Notes: generated by a model not told the origin, from the letters alone. 64,000 bases of DNA from Thermococcus nautili (GCF_000585495.1 NZ_CP007264.1:868001-932000), one strand, 5' to 3'. Shown: positions 51,594-61,130, counted from the first letter of the stretch. Translations and numbers: made by a program.

Positions 51594-54500
51594 TCAGACG
51601 GGGACGGCGACAGCCTGCGCTGAGGCGCTGGAATCGTTAACAAAGGCGTTCATGAACTGGACGAAGACGTGGCTGTAGGCCCAGTCTGGGTCGCTCGTGC
51701 CCCTGTGGAGCGGCGAAACCTGCCCCTCAGGACCGGGATGGTCGCGGTCAACGCTCCAGAAGGCCAGCGCGCGTATCTTGTGTTCCACGGCCCAGTCAAC
51801 GAGCTTCTGAGCGTCGCTTAGGGTGAAGACGCTGTGGTCGTCGTTTACACCAATCATCGGGGTGAGGCCAATCATTCCCCATATCTCCTCGTCGCTCTTG
51901 CTGGGATAGAGGCTCTTGAGCTGGCTGAAGAGGTGCTCGGCAACCTTTATGGCGTTGTCCGCGTTTGATGGCGTCCAGTAGTAGTCCATCGTCATGACGT
52001 TGACCCTGTCAATCTTCACCCCCTTCTGAACCATCGTCTGGATTATCGAATAGCCGTTGCCAACGAGGCCCGCTCCAGGGTCGCTTGGGAGGGTGAAGCT
52101 TATGCTGACGTTTCTCTCGCGCTGGACTATGAGCAGGGCATCGGCGAGGAGGTCGGCGTTCACGGAGGACTCTATGTCGAAGTCGAGGTAAGTGGCGTTG
52201 TATAGGTCAATAACCTGGAGGTACCAGTTCGCGAGCTGTTCGGCATTCTGGGCCTGCTGGCAGAGGTACGGTCCGACCGCACCGCCGAAGGCTATTATGA
52301 CGTCACCGCCGGCTTCTCTGAGCTCCTTAACCTCGTTGAGATAGTAGTCGAGCGGCAGCTTCCCTCCCCAGCTCGGCCCGTTCTGAGCTGAGCCGTAGAG
52401 AACGAAGGCGAGGGTGAAGTAGGGCGTCCCCGTGAGGTTGTAGTACTCGACGAGGGGCCTGTGGACATCGGTGAGGGTCATGTCAATGTATGGCGCGAAG
52501 AAGTGCTCTGGAAGCCCCGACCCGGCAGGAACGTAAGCCGTGCCGTTATCGGGAACGGTCTGGTTCTCAGACGGAGTTGAGGGGCTCTCCGAGGTCGAGT
52601 TATCAGATGTAGTCTGGTTCTCGGTGTTTTCTGAGGGAACGGAGCTTCCCTCGGGCCAGACGTCCCAAACCTGACCGTTCACCTCAAGGACCATCTGCTC
52701 AACGGGCTTGCTTCCGCTGGCTATGAATCCGAAGCTGGCGGTGGGGCCCTTGTTCCAGCTTACAGGGGTGAGCACAATCCATCCATTCTCCTCGGCCTTG
52801 TTGACGCTCCAAATGCTCGTTATCCTTGAGCCGTCTTTGAGCTTTACCCTGACGACCCAATCATACTGACCGCCCAAGTCCAGGGTCACGTCGTACTCCG
52901 TGCTTCCCCAGTCGGTAACCTTGACGCTTATCGCACCGGGCTTAACGAGGTCACCGGTCTGGTCCGCGGGAGTCTCAGAGCCTCCAGAGGTGGAGTCGTC
53001 CGGGGCAGTCTGGTTTGAGGGAGTGGTTTCGGTCTGGTTCGTTGGAGTTGTGTCTTGGGGCTCTTCCTGGACGGTCTGGTTGTCCGTGGTGGTTTGGTTG
53101 GATGAAGCGCCTCCGTCAGACTGGGTCTCGTTCACCGGAACTGCTTCGGTCTGGTTGTCCTCCCTTGGAACCGGACCGAGTTCGGGCGTGAAGCTCAGCG
53201 GCGGCAGGTTGCTCTGGTCCGTGTAGAGGTTGAATATCCTGCTGAACTCGTAGTCCTCGATGTCGGGAAGGCTGGAGTGGTGGGGCGAAACGGCACCGCT
53301 TCCCGGGTGGTCTCTCGTCATTGACCACATGGAGAGCATTCCAACTCCAGTCTCATTGGCCCAGTCAAGGAGCTTCCAGGCGTCGCTCGGGTAGAAGACC
53401 TCGCTGGTGACGTCGTTGACGCCAATCATCGGCGTTATGCTAATCATCTTCCAAATCTCGGCGTCGCTCTTGTTGGGGAACAGCTCCTTGAGCTGTTTAA
53501 AGGTGTTTTGAGCGGCTTGAATGGCGTAGTCGCCCATCTTGCCGTCAGGGTTTGGAGCCGCCCAGTCGCCGTAGTCCATCGCCATTATGTCAACCCTGTC
53601 AATCCTGACGCCGTTCTGGATTGCGTTCTTCAGGAGGTCTATTCCCGGCTGGGTGAGGCCACTCGGGAGAACAGGGAGGGTAAAGCCTATGTGAACGTTC
53701 GGGTACTTCCGCTGAATTATGGCAAGAGCCTTGGCGCGCCTGTCGTTCTGGGCAGTGTCCTGCAGGTATGAGCCCTCAACGTCGAAGGTGAGCCACGTGG
53801 CATTGTAGGTCTTGATGACCTCTTCAATGGCCTGGGCGAGCTCCTCGGGAGTTGAACACTTCTCCGCGAGGTACGGTCCGTTGGCACCGCCGAAGGCTAT
53901 GAGGACGTCGCCACCCATCTGACGAACCTTGTTGATTTCATCGACGTAGAAGCCGTCGCTTACCTTGTAGGCTCCAGCCCACGCCGGAGTGCAGGTGCCG
54001 TCGCTCGATGCTATGATGAACGCCAAGTTGAAGAACCTTACACCGGTCTTCTTCATCATCTCGCTTATCGAGGGCGTCGGCCAAAGGGTTATGTCAACGT
54101 AGGGCGAGAAGACCCTGTCCGGCCAGCTGACCTTCGCGGCGATTGCCACGTTGGAGTTGTCGGTTCCGCCGTTGGTGGTTTCTGAGGGCACGGAAGAAAG
54201 GGAAGAGAAGTCGGCCGGGACGGGCCCCTCTGGCCAGACGTCCCAGACGACGCCGTTGATTACGAGAACCATCGTGATGTTCTCAACGCTTCCCTGATAG
54301 GTGAATCCAAAGCTCGCAGTTGGTCCCCTGTTCCAGCTCTTGGGTGTGAACACTATCCAGGTTCCGTTCGTGCTCTTGTCCGCGCTCCAGTAGCTCGCGA
54401 GGGTTGCCCCTTCGAGTTTAACGTAGAGCTCCCAGTCGTATTGGCCGCCGAGGTTGAGAGTGATGTCGTACTCACCGCCAGTTCCCCAGTTGGTGTGCTT

Positions 54501-56489
54501 AACGCTGATTGTTCCCGGTTTGTAGAGGGTGACGTTCTCCGCGGGAGTGCCCGGAGTGCTTCCGGTTTCATTGCTCGGGGTCGTCCCGGTCTGGTTGTCA
54601 GGCGTGGTGTCAGTCTGGTTGTCCGGGACTCCGGTGTCGCCAGAGGTCGAGTTGTCGGGGACCGTCTGGTTGTCGGACGGAGCGGAGCCCTCGGAAGTTG
54701 AGTTATCGGGGGTGGTCTGGTTGACCGGGCTCTCATTGCCCGTGCTCGGGGTCGTCTCGTTGTAAACGGGCTCAGGAACGGTCAGGTTGGCGGGAACGCT
54801 GGAACCGATGTAGTATGTGTCGGGAATCCAGGCCGGCGGTTTTTCCTTCAGGTGCTCCAGGATTGTATCGAGGAGCGGGTGGTCGCTGGTTCCGGGCTTC
54901 CTGTCTGCGGTGATTTCCCAGACCATGACTCCGCCTATGCCGTTCTTGAGGGCGTAGTCCACCTTTATTCCGATGCTCTCGGGGTCGTCGTAGCTTATGA
55001 AGACCTTCTTGGTGGGCGAGTAGGCGTAGGGAACCATCGCAATCGGGTCCCAGTGGCGCTCGTACTCGCCGCTCGCTATCTTGTCGGCGATGTCCCAGTA
55101 GTCCATGACGCCGTAGGTCTCGGAGGCCGGACCCCACGTTCCGTCGGGGGTTCCGCTGAAGCTCTGGTAGAGGCCGTTGTTGGTGGGCGGAACGTTGGCG
55201 AAGCTCCTGCCGTAGAAGGGAAGTCCGAGGGTTATCTTGGTCTTATCCGGAACGTGGCTGATGTACCACTGTATTGACGCGTTCACGTTGAAGTTCCACT
55301 TGACGTTGGGGTCGGTGTAGGGGGCGTTCGGGTCGGCGTAGAGCGGGGCGTTGTGGCCGGTCACGTTCTCCCAGGCGCCGTGGTAGTCGTAGGTCATGAC
55401 GTTTATCGAGTCGAGGTACTTGCTCGCCTCGGTCCAGTTGATGCGGGAAGCTTTGAGCGGGTCGGCCGGAACGGCGGCGGTTATGAGGTAATCTTTGTGG
55501 TCAACCTTCTCGGCCTGGTCAAAGACCTCCCTTATGGTCTTGAGCAGGAGCACGAAGTTCTTCCCGTCGTCGGGGCTTACGTAGTTGCTCTCAAGTCCCC
55601 CTCCGCCGGGGTACTCCCAGTCGATGTCAACGCCGTCCAAGTTGTACTTCCTTATTATCTCCAGCACGCTCTCGGCGAACCTCTGCCTCTTGGCCGGGTC
55701 GGCCGCAACCGGTGAGAAGTACTTGCTCAGAGTCCAGCCGCCGACAGAAACGAGAACCTTGACGGCCGGGTACTTCTCCTTGTACTTCTTAATCTCCTCC
55801 AGGTTGAGCGGGTCGGCGTAGGTGTCGTAGTAGGTAACCGTTCCGTCCTCCTTGAGGTCGAGGAAGGCGTAGTTGACGTGGGTAACCTTGTCCCAGGGAA
55901 TGTCGCTCACGTAGAACTTCCTCGCGTAGCGCGCCCATGAGATGTAGTAAACAATGACGCGGTACGGCTCGTAGGGAGTTGTGACCTGAAGGATTCCAGA
56001 GGGGGTTCCCTTCGAGCCGTCGCTAAGAACCGGAACGACGGCGTAGAAGTAGGTCGTGTTGGCCTTGAGGTGGTACTGGTCGAGATACTCCGTGGCCGGT
56101 GTTGCATCGCCTATAAGCTCCCAGGCATCCCCTCCGGGCGCGCTCTGGGTCCAGTACTTGGCGCGCCAGATTTTACCGTCGTACTCGACGATGTCGCCCT
56201 GAAGGTAAGTCTTCCCGGGCTCGTACTGGGGATAACTGCTCCAGTTGACGACGACAAGCAGGTTCTCGGGGCTGATTACGTTGGTCGGGTCGGTGGAGCG
56301 GTAGATTTCGTAGGCCTTGGCGTTCTCAACCGGCGTCCAGGTCAGGTTAACCACATCCCAGGCAACGGCACTGCCGCTCAGCTGGATTTGAGACGCGGAA
56401 ACAAGGCCGAAGAAAGGCACTACCGCGGGCACCACCGCGAACAGCATAACAGCCACAACGGCCATGCTCAAAAACTGTCTCCGATTCAA
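51594..56489 (-). CDS. Giant chitinase with three GH18 modules
   Basis: A 1631-residue secreted enzyme. The twin-arginine-like signal (NRRQFLS then a hydrophobic run) is followed by Fn3 with inserted CBM5/12 (about 40-170), GH18-A (175-555, DGVDIDWE with Glu292), a Thr/Asn/Pro linker (575-650), CBM2-like module 1 (655-755), GH18-B (790-1090, TFDVE with Glu905), a linker, CBM2-like module 2 (1183-1282) and GH18-C (1325-1625, DFDIE with Glu1440). T. kodakarensis ChiA has two GH18 modules, so this carries an extra one. GH18-B lacks the first Asp of DxDxE. TTG start 56489 is supported by GGAGGTGA upstream. No CGP-CTERM is present, so it is likely released. Confidence 0.93.
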   Translation of the reverse strand: MNRRQFLSMAVVAVMLFAVVPAVVPFFGLVSASQIQLSGSAVAWDVVNLTWTPVENAKAYEIYRSTDPTNVISPENLLVVVNWSSYPQYEPGKTYLQGDIVEYDGKIWRAKYWTQSAPGGDAWELIGDATPATEYLDQYHLKANTTYFYAVVPVLSDGSKGTPSGILQVTTPYEPYRVIVYYISWARYARKFYVSDIPWDKVTHVNYAFLDLKEDGTVTYYDTYADPLNLEEIKKYKEKYPAVKVLVSVGGWTLSKYFSPVAADPAKRQRFAESVLEIIRKYNLDGVDIDWEYPGGGGLESNYVSPDDGKNFVLLLKTIREVFDQAEKVDHKDYLITAAVPADPLKASRINWTEASKYLDSINVMTYDYHGAWENVTGHNAPLYADPNAPYTDPNVKWNFNVNASIQWYISHVPDKTKITLGLPFYGRSFANVPPTNNGLYQSFSGTPDGTWGPASETYGVMDYWDIADKIASGEYERHWDPIAMVPYAYSPTKKVFISYDDPESIGIKVDYALKNGIGGVMVWEITADRKPGTSDHPLLDTILEHLKEKPPAWIPDTYYIGSSVPANLTVPEPVYNETTPSTGNESPVNQTTPDNSTSEGSAPSDNQTVPDNSTSGDTGVPDNQTDTTPDNQTGTTPSNETGSTPGTPAENVTLYKPGTISVKHTNWGTGGEYDITLNLGGQYDWELYVKLEGATLASYWSADKSTNGTWIVFTPKSWNRGPTASFGFTYQGSVENITMVLVINGVVWDVWPEGPVPADFSSLSSVPSETTNGGTDNSNVAIAAKVSWPDRVFSPYVDITLWPTPSISEMMKKTGVRFFNLAFIIASSDGTCTPAWAGAYKVSDGFYVDEINKVRQMGGDVLIAFGGANGPYLAEKCSTPEELAQAIEEVIKTYNATWLTFDVEGSYLQDTAQNDRRAKALAIIQRKYPNVHIGFTLPVLPSGLTQPGIDLLKNAIQNGVRIDRVDIMAMDYGDWAAPNPDGKMGDYAIQAAQNTFKQLKELFPNKSDAEIWKMISITPMIGVNDVTSEVFYPSDAWKLLDWANETGVGMLSMWSMTRDHPGSGAVSPHHSSLPDIEDYEFSRIFNLYTDQSNLPPLSFTPELGPVPREDNQTEAVPVNETQSDGGASSNQTTTDNQTVQEEPQDTTPTNQTETTPSNQTAPDDSTSGGSETPADQTGDLVKPGAISVKVTDWGSTEYDVTLDLGGQYDWVVRVKLKDGSRITSIWSVNKAEENGWIVLTPVSWNKGPTASFGFIASGSKPVEQMVLEVNGQVWDVWPEGSSVPSENTENQTTSDNSTSESPSTPSENQTVPDNGTAYVPAGSGLPEHFFAPYIDMTLTDVHRPLVEYYNLTGTPYFTLAFVLYGSAQNGPSWGGKLPLDYYLNEVKELREAGGDVIIAFGGAVGPYLCQQAQNAEQLANWYLQVIDLYNATYLDFDIESSVNADLLADALLIVQRERNVSISFTLPSDPGAGLVGNGYSIIQTMVQKGVKIDRVNVMTMDYYWTPSNADNAIKVAEHLFSQLKSLYPSKSDEEIWGMIGLTPMIGVNDDHSVFTLSDAQKLVDWAVEHKIRALAFWSVDRDHPGPEGQVSPLHRGTSDPDWAYSHVFVQFMNAFVNDSSASAQAVAVPV

Positions 56490-56536
56490 ATGTGGTCACC
56501 TCCGCATGGGTGCTCATTATTTATCAATAACGTCCA

Positions 56537-56549
56537 CCTTATAAATTTC
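56537..56549 (-). promoter_or_regulatory. TATA box of the chitinase operon
   Basis: Minus-strand AATTTATAAGG, preceded by purines (GGGA), lies about 50-60 nt upstream of the TTG start. It predicts a leader of about 30 nt that holds the GGAGGTGA site. Confidence 0.5.
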
Positions 56550-56676
56550 CCGGTTTTTGTAATCTTGTCAAAACTTGGAAATTTTCTTAGATTTGTGGAC
56601 ATAACCTCAACGGGTTGAAGGCAAAATCGCTCAATGAGAAAAGTTCCCAATGACCTCATGAAGGATGAACCACAAT

Positions 56677-56705
56677 GCTTTTAAACAACATATCATCCGA
56701 TATGT
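56677..56705 (+). promoter_or_regulatory. Ferredoxin promoter with PadR-type operator
   Basis: TATA element GCTTTTAAAC (56677-56686) is followed at once by the perfect inverted repeat ACATATC-ATCC-GATATGT (56688-56705). Binding there would block the transcription start. The same arrangement occurs before the padR gene 490 bp downstream. Confidence 0.7.
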
Positions 56706-56750
56706 CGAAATTAAACATGTCCAAAAAATGAATATCTGGAGGTCGAGGCC

Positions 56751-57164
56751 ATGGAGAAAGGGAAACCCGAGAACACACCGGACTGGAAGGAGTACTACGA
56801 GAGGATGAAGGAAACCGCCCCGCTCGTGATACACTACCCAATCTGCGGCGGAGGGGAGGAATGCATCTTCGTGTGTCCGTTCAGCGATAAAATCTGGGAA
56901 GTCGTCCCGATGAAGGTTAGCCTCTTCGGCTTCAAGTACAAGGTAAGGCTCAGGCCATTCATGGCCAATCCGGAAAACTGCAAGAAGTGCTACATCTGCG
57001 TTCAGGCCTGCCCAACGGGAGCGCTGAGGCCCGTCGAGAAGCCCGTAAGGCATCCAGCCCTCGTTCTGCTCTACAACACCCTGAAACTGCCCTTCAAGAA
57101 GAAGTACGGCGTCAAGTTTGTGTTCCGGAAGGAGCATGCCGAGAAGTTCAAGAAGAACAACTGA
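56751..57164 (+). CDS. 4Fe-4S ferredoxin-like protein under PadR control
   Basis: A 137-residue protein with cysteines in PICGGGEECIFVCPFSDKIW and ENCKKCYICVQACPTGALRP. The second set (CxxCxxCxxxCP) binds one 4Fe-4S cluster, and the first (Cx5Cx3CP) could help bind another. A basic C-terminal helix region follows. GGAGGTCGAGGCC precedes the ATG. Its redox partner is not evident. Shared operators with the adjacent padR gene suggest induction by an unknown ligand or stress. Confidence 0.82.
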   Translation: MEKGKPENTPDWKEYYERMKETAPLVIHYPICGGGEECIFVCPFSDKIWEVVPMKVSLFGFKYKVRLRPFMANPENCKKCYICVQACPTGALRPVEKPVRHPALVLLYNTLKLPFKKKYGVKFVFRKEHAEKFKKNN

Positions 57165-57166
57165 AA

Positions 57167-57196
57167 GCTTTTAAACCAACATGTCGAACGATATAT
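57167..57196 (+). promoter_or_regulatory. padR promoter with matching operator
   Basis: GCTTTTAAAC (57167-57176) is followed by ACATGTC-GAAC-GATATAT (57179-57196), which aligns with the ferredoxin operator and has the same offset from TATA (12 versus 11 bp). The palindrome is weaker, consistent with autoregulation at lower affinity. Confidence 0.65.
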
Positions 57197-57207
57197 CGGT
57201 GAATTAT

Positions 57208-57684
57208 ATGGAGCGGCCGAACTTCAGGGGTCAGCTCAAGCTCCTAATCCTTAAGATGCTCGACGAGAAGCCGATGCACGGCTACGGGATAATGGCCGAA
57301 CTGGAGAGCCGATACGGCGTCCCCCACCCCAGTCCAGGAACCGTTTATCCAATTCTCGCATCGCTTAAGAGGGCCGGGCTCATCGAGACTGTCGGCTCGG
57401 GTAAGAGGGAGAAGAAGCTCTACCGAACCACTGAAAGGGGAAGGGAATACCTGCGGGAGCACGAGGAGGAGCTCAGAAGCGTTCTTGAGCTAACCGAGAG
57501 GTTCATCGAGTTCAGGAAAATAGGCGGGGTCGAGCTTGCCCGCGCCCTAAAAGACGTCTTCAACTCGATTAACGAACTGAGCGAGGAGCAGAAGAAGACC
57601 CTTGCCGAGGAGTTCATGGACTTCACCAAGAGGGTCAGGCTGATTCTCCTCGGGGAAACAAAAGGTCAGGAAAAGAGCTCGTAG
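57208..57684 (+). CDS. PadR-family transcriptional regulator
   Basis: A 158-residue regulator. The winged-helix core LILKMLDEKPMHGYGIMAEL, SPGTVYPILASLKRAGLIET and KLYRTTERGREYL is diagnostic of PadR. A C-terminal dimerisation helix pair follows (LTERFIEFRKIGGVELARAL). I start at ATG 57208 after GGTGAATTAT; the upstream reading from 57181 would run through the operator. Predicted to repress its own gene and the ferredoxin. Its end overlaps the convergent pgk gene by 19 nt. Confidence 0.92.
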   Translation: MERPNFRGQLKLLILKMLDEKPMHGYGIMAELESRYGVPHPSPGTVYPILASLKRAGLIETVGSGKREKKLYRTTERGREYLREHEEELRSVLELTERFIEFRKIGGVELARALKDVFNSINELSEEQKKTLAEEFMDFTKRVRLILLGETKGQEKSS

Positions 57685-58886
57685 CTTATCCTGAAGGCCT
57701 CAAGAACGGGAAGCTTTTCCCCTGCGAAGAAGCTGAGCATGGCCCCTCCGCCGGTTGAGACGTGGCTTATGCCCTTTATGTTGTACCTGTAGATGCTCGC
57801 GATGGAGTGACCACCGCCGACGACGCTGAAAGCTGGACTCTTGGCTATCGCCCTGAAGACGCCAACGGTTCCAATCGCGAACTCCTCTCTTTCGAAAACG
57901 CCCATCGGGCCATTGGCAACTATGATTTTTGCCTTCAGAAGAATCTCACGGTATTTCTCCACCGTCCGGGAGCCTATGTCAAGGATTGGGTAGCGGTCGA
58001 AGAGCCACTTCTCGTCGCTCAGCAGGTCAACCTCAACGCGCTCTCCGTCGCGGTCAACGGCGAAGTCAACCGGGGTTCTCACGTAGGGGTAGAACTCGTC
58101 GAGTATTCTCTCGGCCCAGTCAACAAGCTCGAGGAGGCCCTTCTTTTCCATGAACTCAAGGTTGGCATCGCCGAGGTTGAAGCCCTTCGCGAGGGTGAAG
58201 ACGTGGCCGACTAGACCGCCGGTGAGTATTAAGTCGGCCTTACCCTTTCTCAGGACGTTTTCCGCCACCCTGAGCGAGTCGTCAACCTTCGCACCGCCGA
58301 GCACGTAAACCCTCGGCCTCTCGTCGCTCTCGTAGGCCTTGCTGAGGGCGTCTATCTCCTTTTCCATCAGGTGACCCATCACCATCGGCTTCAGCCGGGC
58401 GAAGCCAACTAAGGATGGCTGACTCCTGTGTGCCGCGGCGAAGGCGTCGTTGACGACGTAGTCTATGAGCGGGGCGAGCTTTCTCACGAAGAAGGTTTTC
58501 TCACACTCCTCAAGGGGCCTGTAGAAGACCTCCTCTGCCGAGAAGCGGAGGTTTTCAAGCATGAGAACTTCTCCGGGTTTCATGGCCCTTATTCTATCCC
58601 TCGCGAGCCTTCCAAAGATGTCCTCGACGTACTCAACTTCCCGCCCGAGAAGCTCGCCGAGGATTTCCGCGTGTTGCTCGGTCGTTATGTAGTCGCCCTT
58701 GTAGGGCCTGCTCTGGTGGGTTCCGATTACGACCTTTGCTCCGTCCTCGACGAGGTGTTTCACCGTTGGCAGAACCGCCCTGAAGCGCGCGTCACTTGTA
58801 ATCCGTCCGTTTTCAACTGGAGAGTTCAAATCCACCCTCAGAAACACCGTTTTGCCGTGAAAGTTGAAGTCGGTGAGCCTGAACAT
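57666..58886 (-). CDS. pgk: Phosphoglycerate kinase
   Basis: A 406-residue monomeric kinase interconverting 1,3-bisphosphoglycerate and 3-phosphoglycerate; in Thermococcales it works mainly in gluconeogenesis because GAPOR bypasses it in glycolysis. VFLRVDLNSPVENGRI, THQSRPYKGDY, LENLRFSAEE, YVLGGAKVDDSLRV and the C-terminal GGGHSIASIYRY/STGGGAMLSF match the archaeal form. GGTGAT lies three bases before the ATG. No glycolytic motif is visible upstream. Confidence 0.97.
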   Translation of the reverse strand: MFRLTDFNFHGKTVFLRVDLNSPVENGRITSDARFRAVLPTVKHLVEDGAKVVIGTHQSRPYKGDYITTEQHAEILGELLGREVEYVEDIFGRLARDRIRAMKPGEVLMLENLRFSAEEVFYRPLEECEKTFFVRKLAPLIDYVVNDAFAAAHRSQPSLVGFARLKPMVMGHLMEKEIDALSKAYESDERPRVYVLGGAKVDDSLRVAENVLRKGKADLILTGGLVGHVFTLAKGFNLGDANLEFMEKKGLLELVDWAERILDEFYPYVRTPVDFAVDRDGERVEVDLLSDEKWLFDRYPILDIGSRTVEKYREILLKAKIIVANGPMGVFEREEFAIGTVGVFRAIAKSPAFSVVGGGHSIASIYRYNIKGISHVSTGGGAMLSFFAGEKLPVLEAFRISYELFS

Positions 58887-59009
58887 TGCATCACCGGGAA
58901 AATGTTAAATATGGCCATTAATAAAGCTTATTTGGACACTCCCAGTGAATAACGGAGCTCAAGTAAGTTCTTAAGGGGAACGTATTATTCCTTTCGGAAG
59001 GTGAACGGC

Positions 59010-61130
59010 ATGACCTGGACGGCCCAACTGGTGAGAAAGCTCCCCCGCGAGACGCTCATCGACTACATCATCGAGGTTCTCGGAAGAATGGGGTTTAAGA
59101 ACTACGAGCGCGTCAGCGACCGGGGAAAGTGGGGCATAGACATAGTTGCAATCAGGGATGACCCGATAGCTGGAATGGAGAAGCTCATCATAAAGGTTCA
59201 CACGGAGTCCCTTGCATCCGCCAAGGACATTAACGTCTTCGGCGACCTCCTTGACAAGTACAAGGCCGACAGAGGGATTCTCGTTGCCCCAATAGGCTTC
59301 ACAAAGGACGCGAGGAGCACAGTCGCCAAGGAGTACCGCGGAAGAATAGTGATGTGGGACGCCGACAAACTGGCACAGACTTTCTCCAACTACGGCATAG
59401 AGGCACCGAAGATTGAAGAGGAGAAGGACGAGGAAGAGGAAAAGAGCCCGCTCGAAGAGTTCGAGCTTGACGCACCGCTCCTCTACGAGTTCTCTCCTGA
59501 GGAGATAACAAGGCTCATAGCAAAGAAGGCGAGCACCGAGTACCCCGTCAAGCCCGCCGAGCTGAGGATAAAATCAATGAAGGTCGTTCTCACGAGCGCT
59601 TACATACTCTCCTGGAGCGTTGACGAGAAAAACGAACGCGATAAAGCCGTCGTGTTCTCGAAGGAGAACGTGGTTCCGAAGGCCCTCTCAAGCGAACTCG
59701 CCACCCCGGTTAAGAAGGCCCTCCTCAACGACAGCTCCACGATAAAGGCCACCGAGAGGGAAATAATAAACCAGATAAGCCCCAGCGAGTCCGTGATAAT
59801 CCTCAAGGAGAGACTCGCGAAGGAGCTCGGCGTTACAGAGGGACAGGTCAGGATACAGGACCGAAAGAAGGTGTACATCCCGGAGAGCGTTGAAGTCGAG
59901 CTCCAGGTCGGGGAGAACGAGGGGAAGGCGAGGGTCAACCCCGTCACCGGTGAAGTGGAGTTCGAGATGAAGCCCCTGCCGGAGGAGTTCTTTGAGGAGA
60001 AGGTAAGAGAAATAGTGGAAAATCGCATTGGCGAGAGTCCTGAAACGATGGAGCTCACTAGGGAGGGCTGGAAGGTAAAGGTAACCGGAAAAACAAAGCG
60101 CTTTACCTTCGAGTTCAAGTTCAACGCCTACACCGGAAAAATATTGATAGCAGAGACTGTTTTAACAGACGAAGCGCTGAAAGAACTTCTCACAAGGACG
60201 TATCCTGAGGGCGAAATCCTGAGCCTTGAGAAGGGCAAGAAGGTGGCCGTCGCCGACGTCAAGCTCAGGGACGGGATAGCGGTCGTTGAGGTCAACCTCG
60301 AGAACGGAAGCCTGAAGGAAGTCAGAAAGCTCCCCTCACCTGAGGAGGCCCTCGACAACGCAAGGAGGGTCATCGAGGAGAACTTCCCGCTGAGAAACCT
60401 TGAGATGAAGGGAAGCAGGGTCATAGAGCACAAGTTCCTTGAACTCGAACTTGAGGGCGAAGGTGGAAAGGCCCTCGTAAAGGTTGACGGCGCGACGAGG
60501 GACGTTCTTGACTACATCGTCGAGATAACCCCCGAGAAGGCGAAGGAGCTCGTTAAGGAAAGGTACCCGGACTTCAAGGTAAGGGACGTTGAGGAGAAGG
60601 AGGCTTCCTACCTCGTCACCGCAGAGAACGAAAGACACGCGATAAAGGTTAAGGTCAGCAAGGACGGCAAGCTGATAGAGGAAACCGACCGCGTTCTGCT
60701 CGAAGACGTTGCAAGGGAGATAGCGGTTGAGCGGATAAAGGGAATCGACGAGACGGCGGAGCTCAAGTCGCTAAAGCTTGAAAACGACTGGGTCGCGGAG
60801 TTCCAGGGCGGAACGAAGGTCGGAAAGCTAATCCTCGACAGGAAGACCGGCGAGGTCAAGGAGGAAGACGTCCGCTTCACGGAGGTTGCCCTTGAGAACA
60901 GCTTCCACGAGCACATACGGAAGATTTACGGCGAAACCGAGCTGAGAACCGAGAGGCTGACCCACTACAAGGAGCAGAATTACATCCACATAAAGGTCGC
61001 CGGAAAGGACCACCTCTACTACGCGAGGATTGACACGAGAACGGGGAAGATAATAAGCGAAGACAGGGCCCCAGCGAAGGGCCTGACGGCGAAGCTCAAA
61101 CAGCTCCAGCTGGAGAGCAAGTACAAGTAA
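59010..61130 (+). CDS. Mrr-like N-terminal domain with long repeat region
   Basis: A 706-residue protein. Residues 8-130 follow the Mrr-type restriction endonuclease pattern (YIIEVLGRMGFKNYERVSDRGKWGIDIVAIRDDP, EKLIIKVHTES, RGILVAPIGFTKDA). The catalytic Q-x-K is KVH here, so nuclease activity is doubtful. An acidic stretch (about 140-155) leads to repeated alpha/beta units with motifs like VNPVTGEVE, FNAYTGKILIAE, VDGATRDVLD, LDRKTGEVKEE and IDTRTGKIISED, resembling PepSY-type repeats. ATG 59010 follows GGTGA. Function unknown. Confidence 0.75.
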   Translation: MTWTAQLVRKLPRETLIDYIIEVLGRMGFKNYERVSDRGKWGIDIVAIRDDPIAGMEKLIIKVHTESLASAKDINVFGDLLDKYKADRGILVAPIGFTKDARSTVAKEYRGRIVMWDADKLAQTFSNYGIEAPKIEEEKDEEEEKSPLEEFELDAPLLYEFSPEEITRLIAKKASTEYPVKPAELRIKSMKVVLTSAYILSWSVDEKNERDKAVVFSKENVVPKALSSELATPVKKALLNDSSTIKATEREIINQISPSESVIILKERLAKELGVTEGQVRIQDRKKVYIPESVEVELQVGENEGKARVNPVTGEVEFEMKPLPEEFFEEKVREIVENRIGESPETMELTREGWKVKVTGKTKRFTFEFKFNAYTGKILIAETVLTDEALKELLTRTYPEGEILSLEKGKKVAVADVKLRDGIAVVEVNLENGSLKEVRKLPSPEEALDNARRVIEENFPLRNLEMKGSRVIEHKFLELELEGEGGKALVKVDGATRDVLDYIVEITPEKAKELVKERYPDFKVRDVEEKEASYLVTAENERHAIKVKVSKDGKLIEETDRVLLEDVAREIAVERIKGIDETAELKSLKLENDWVAEFQGGTKVGKLILDRKTGEVKEEDVRFTEVALENSFHEHIRKIYGETELRTERLTHYKEQNYIHIKVAGKDHLYYARIDTRTGKIISEDRAPAKGLTAKLKQLQLESKYK

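Noticed and set aside
52560-54780. Tandem DNA repeat arrays inside the chitinase gene
   Set aside because: The repeats are low-complexity Thr/Asn/Pro/Ser linker codons between modules and do not form a regular DNA array.
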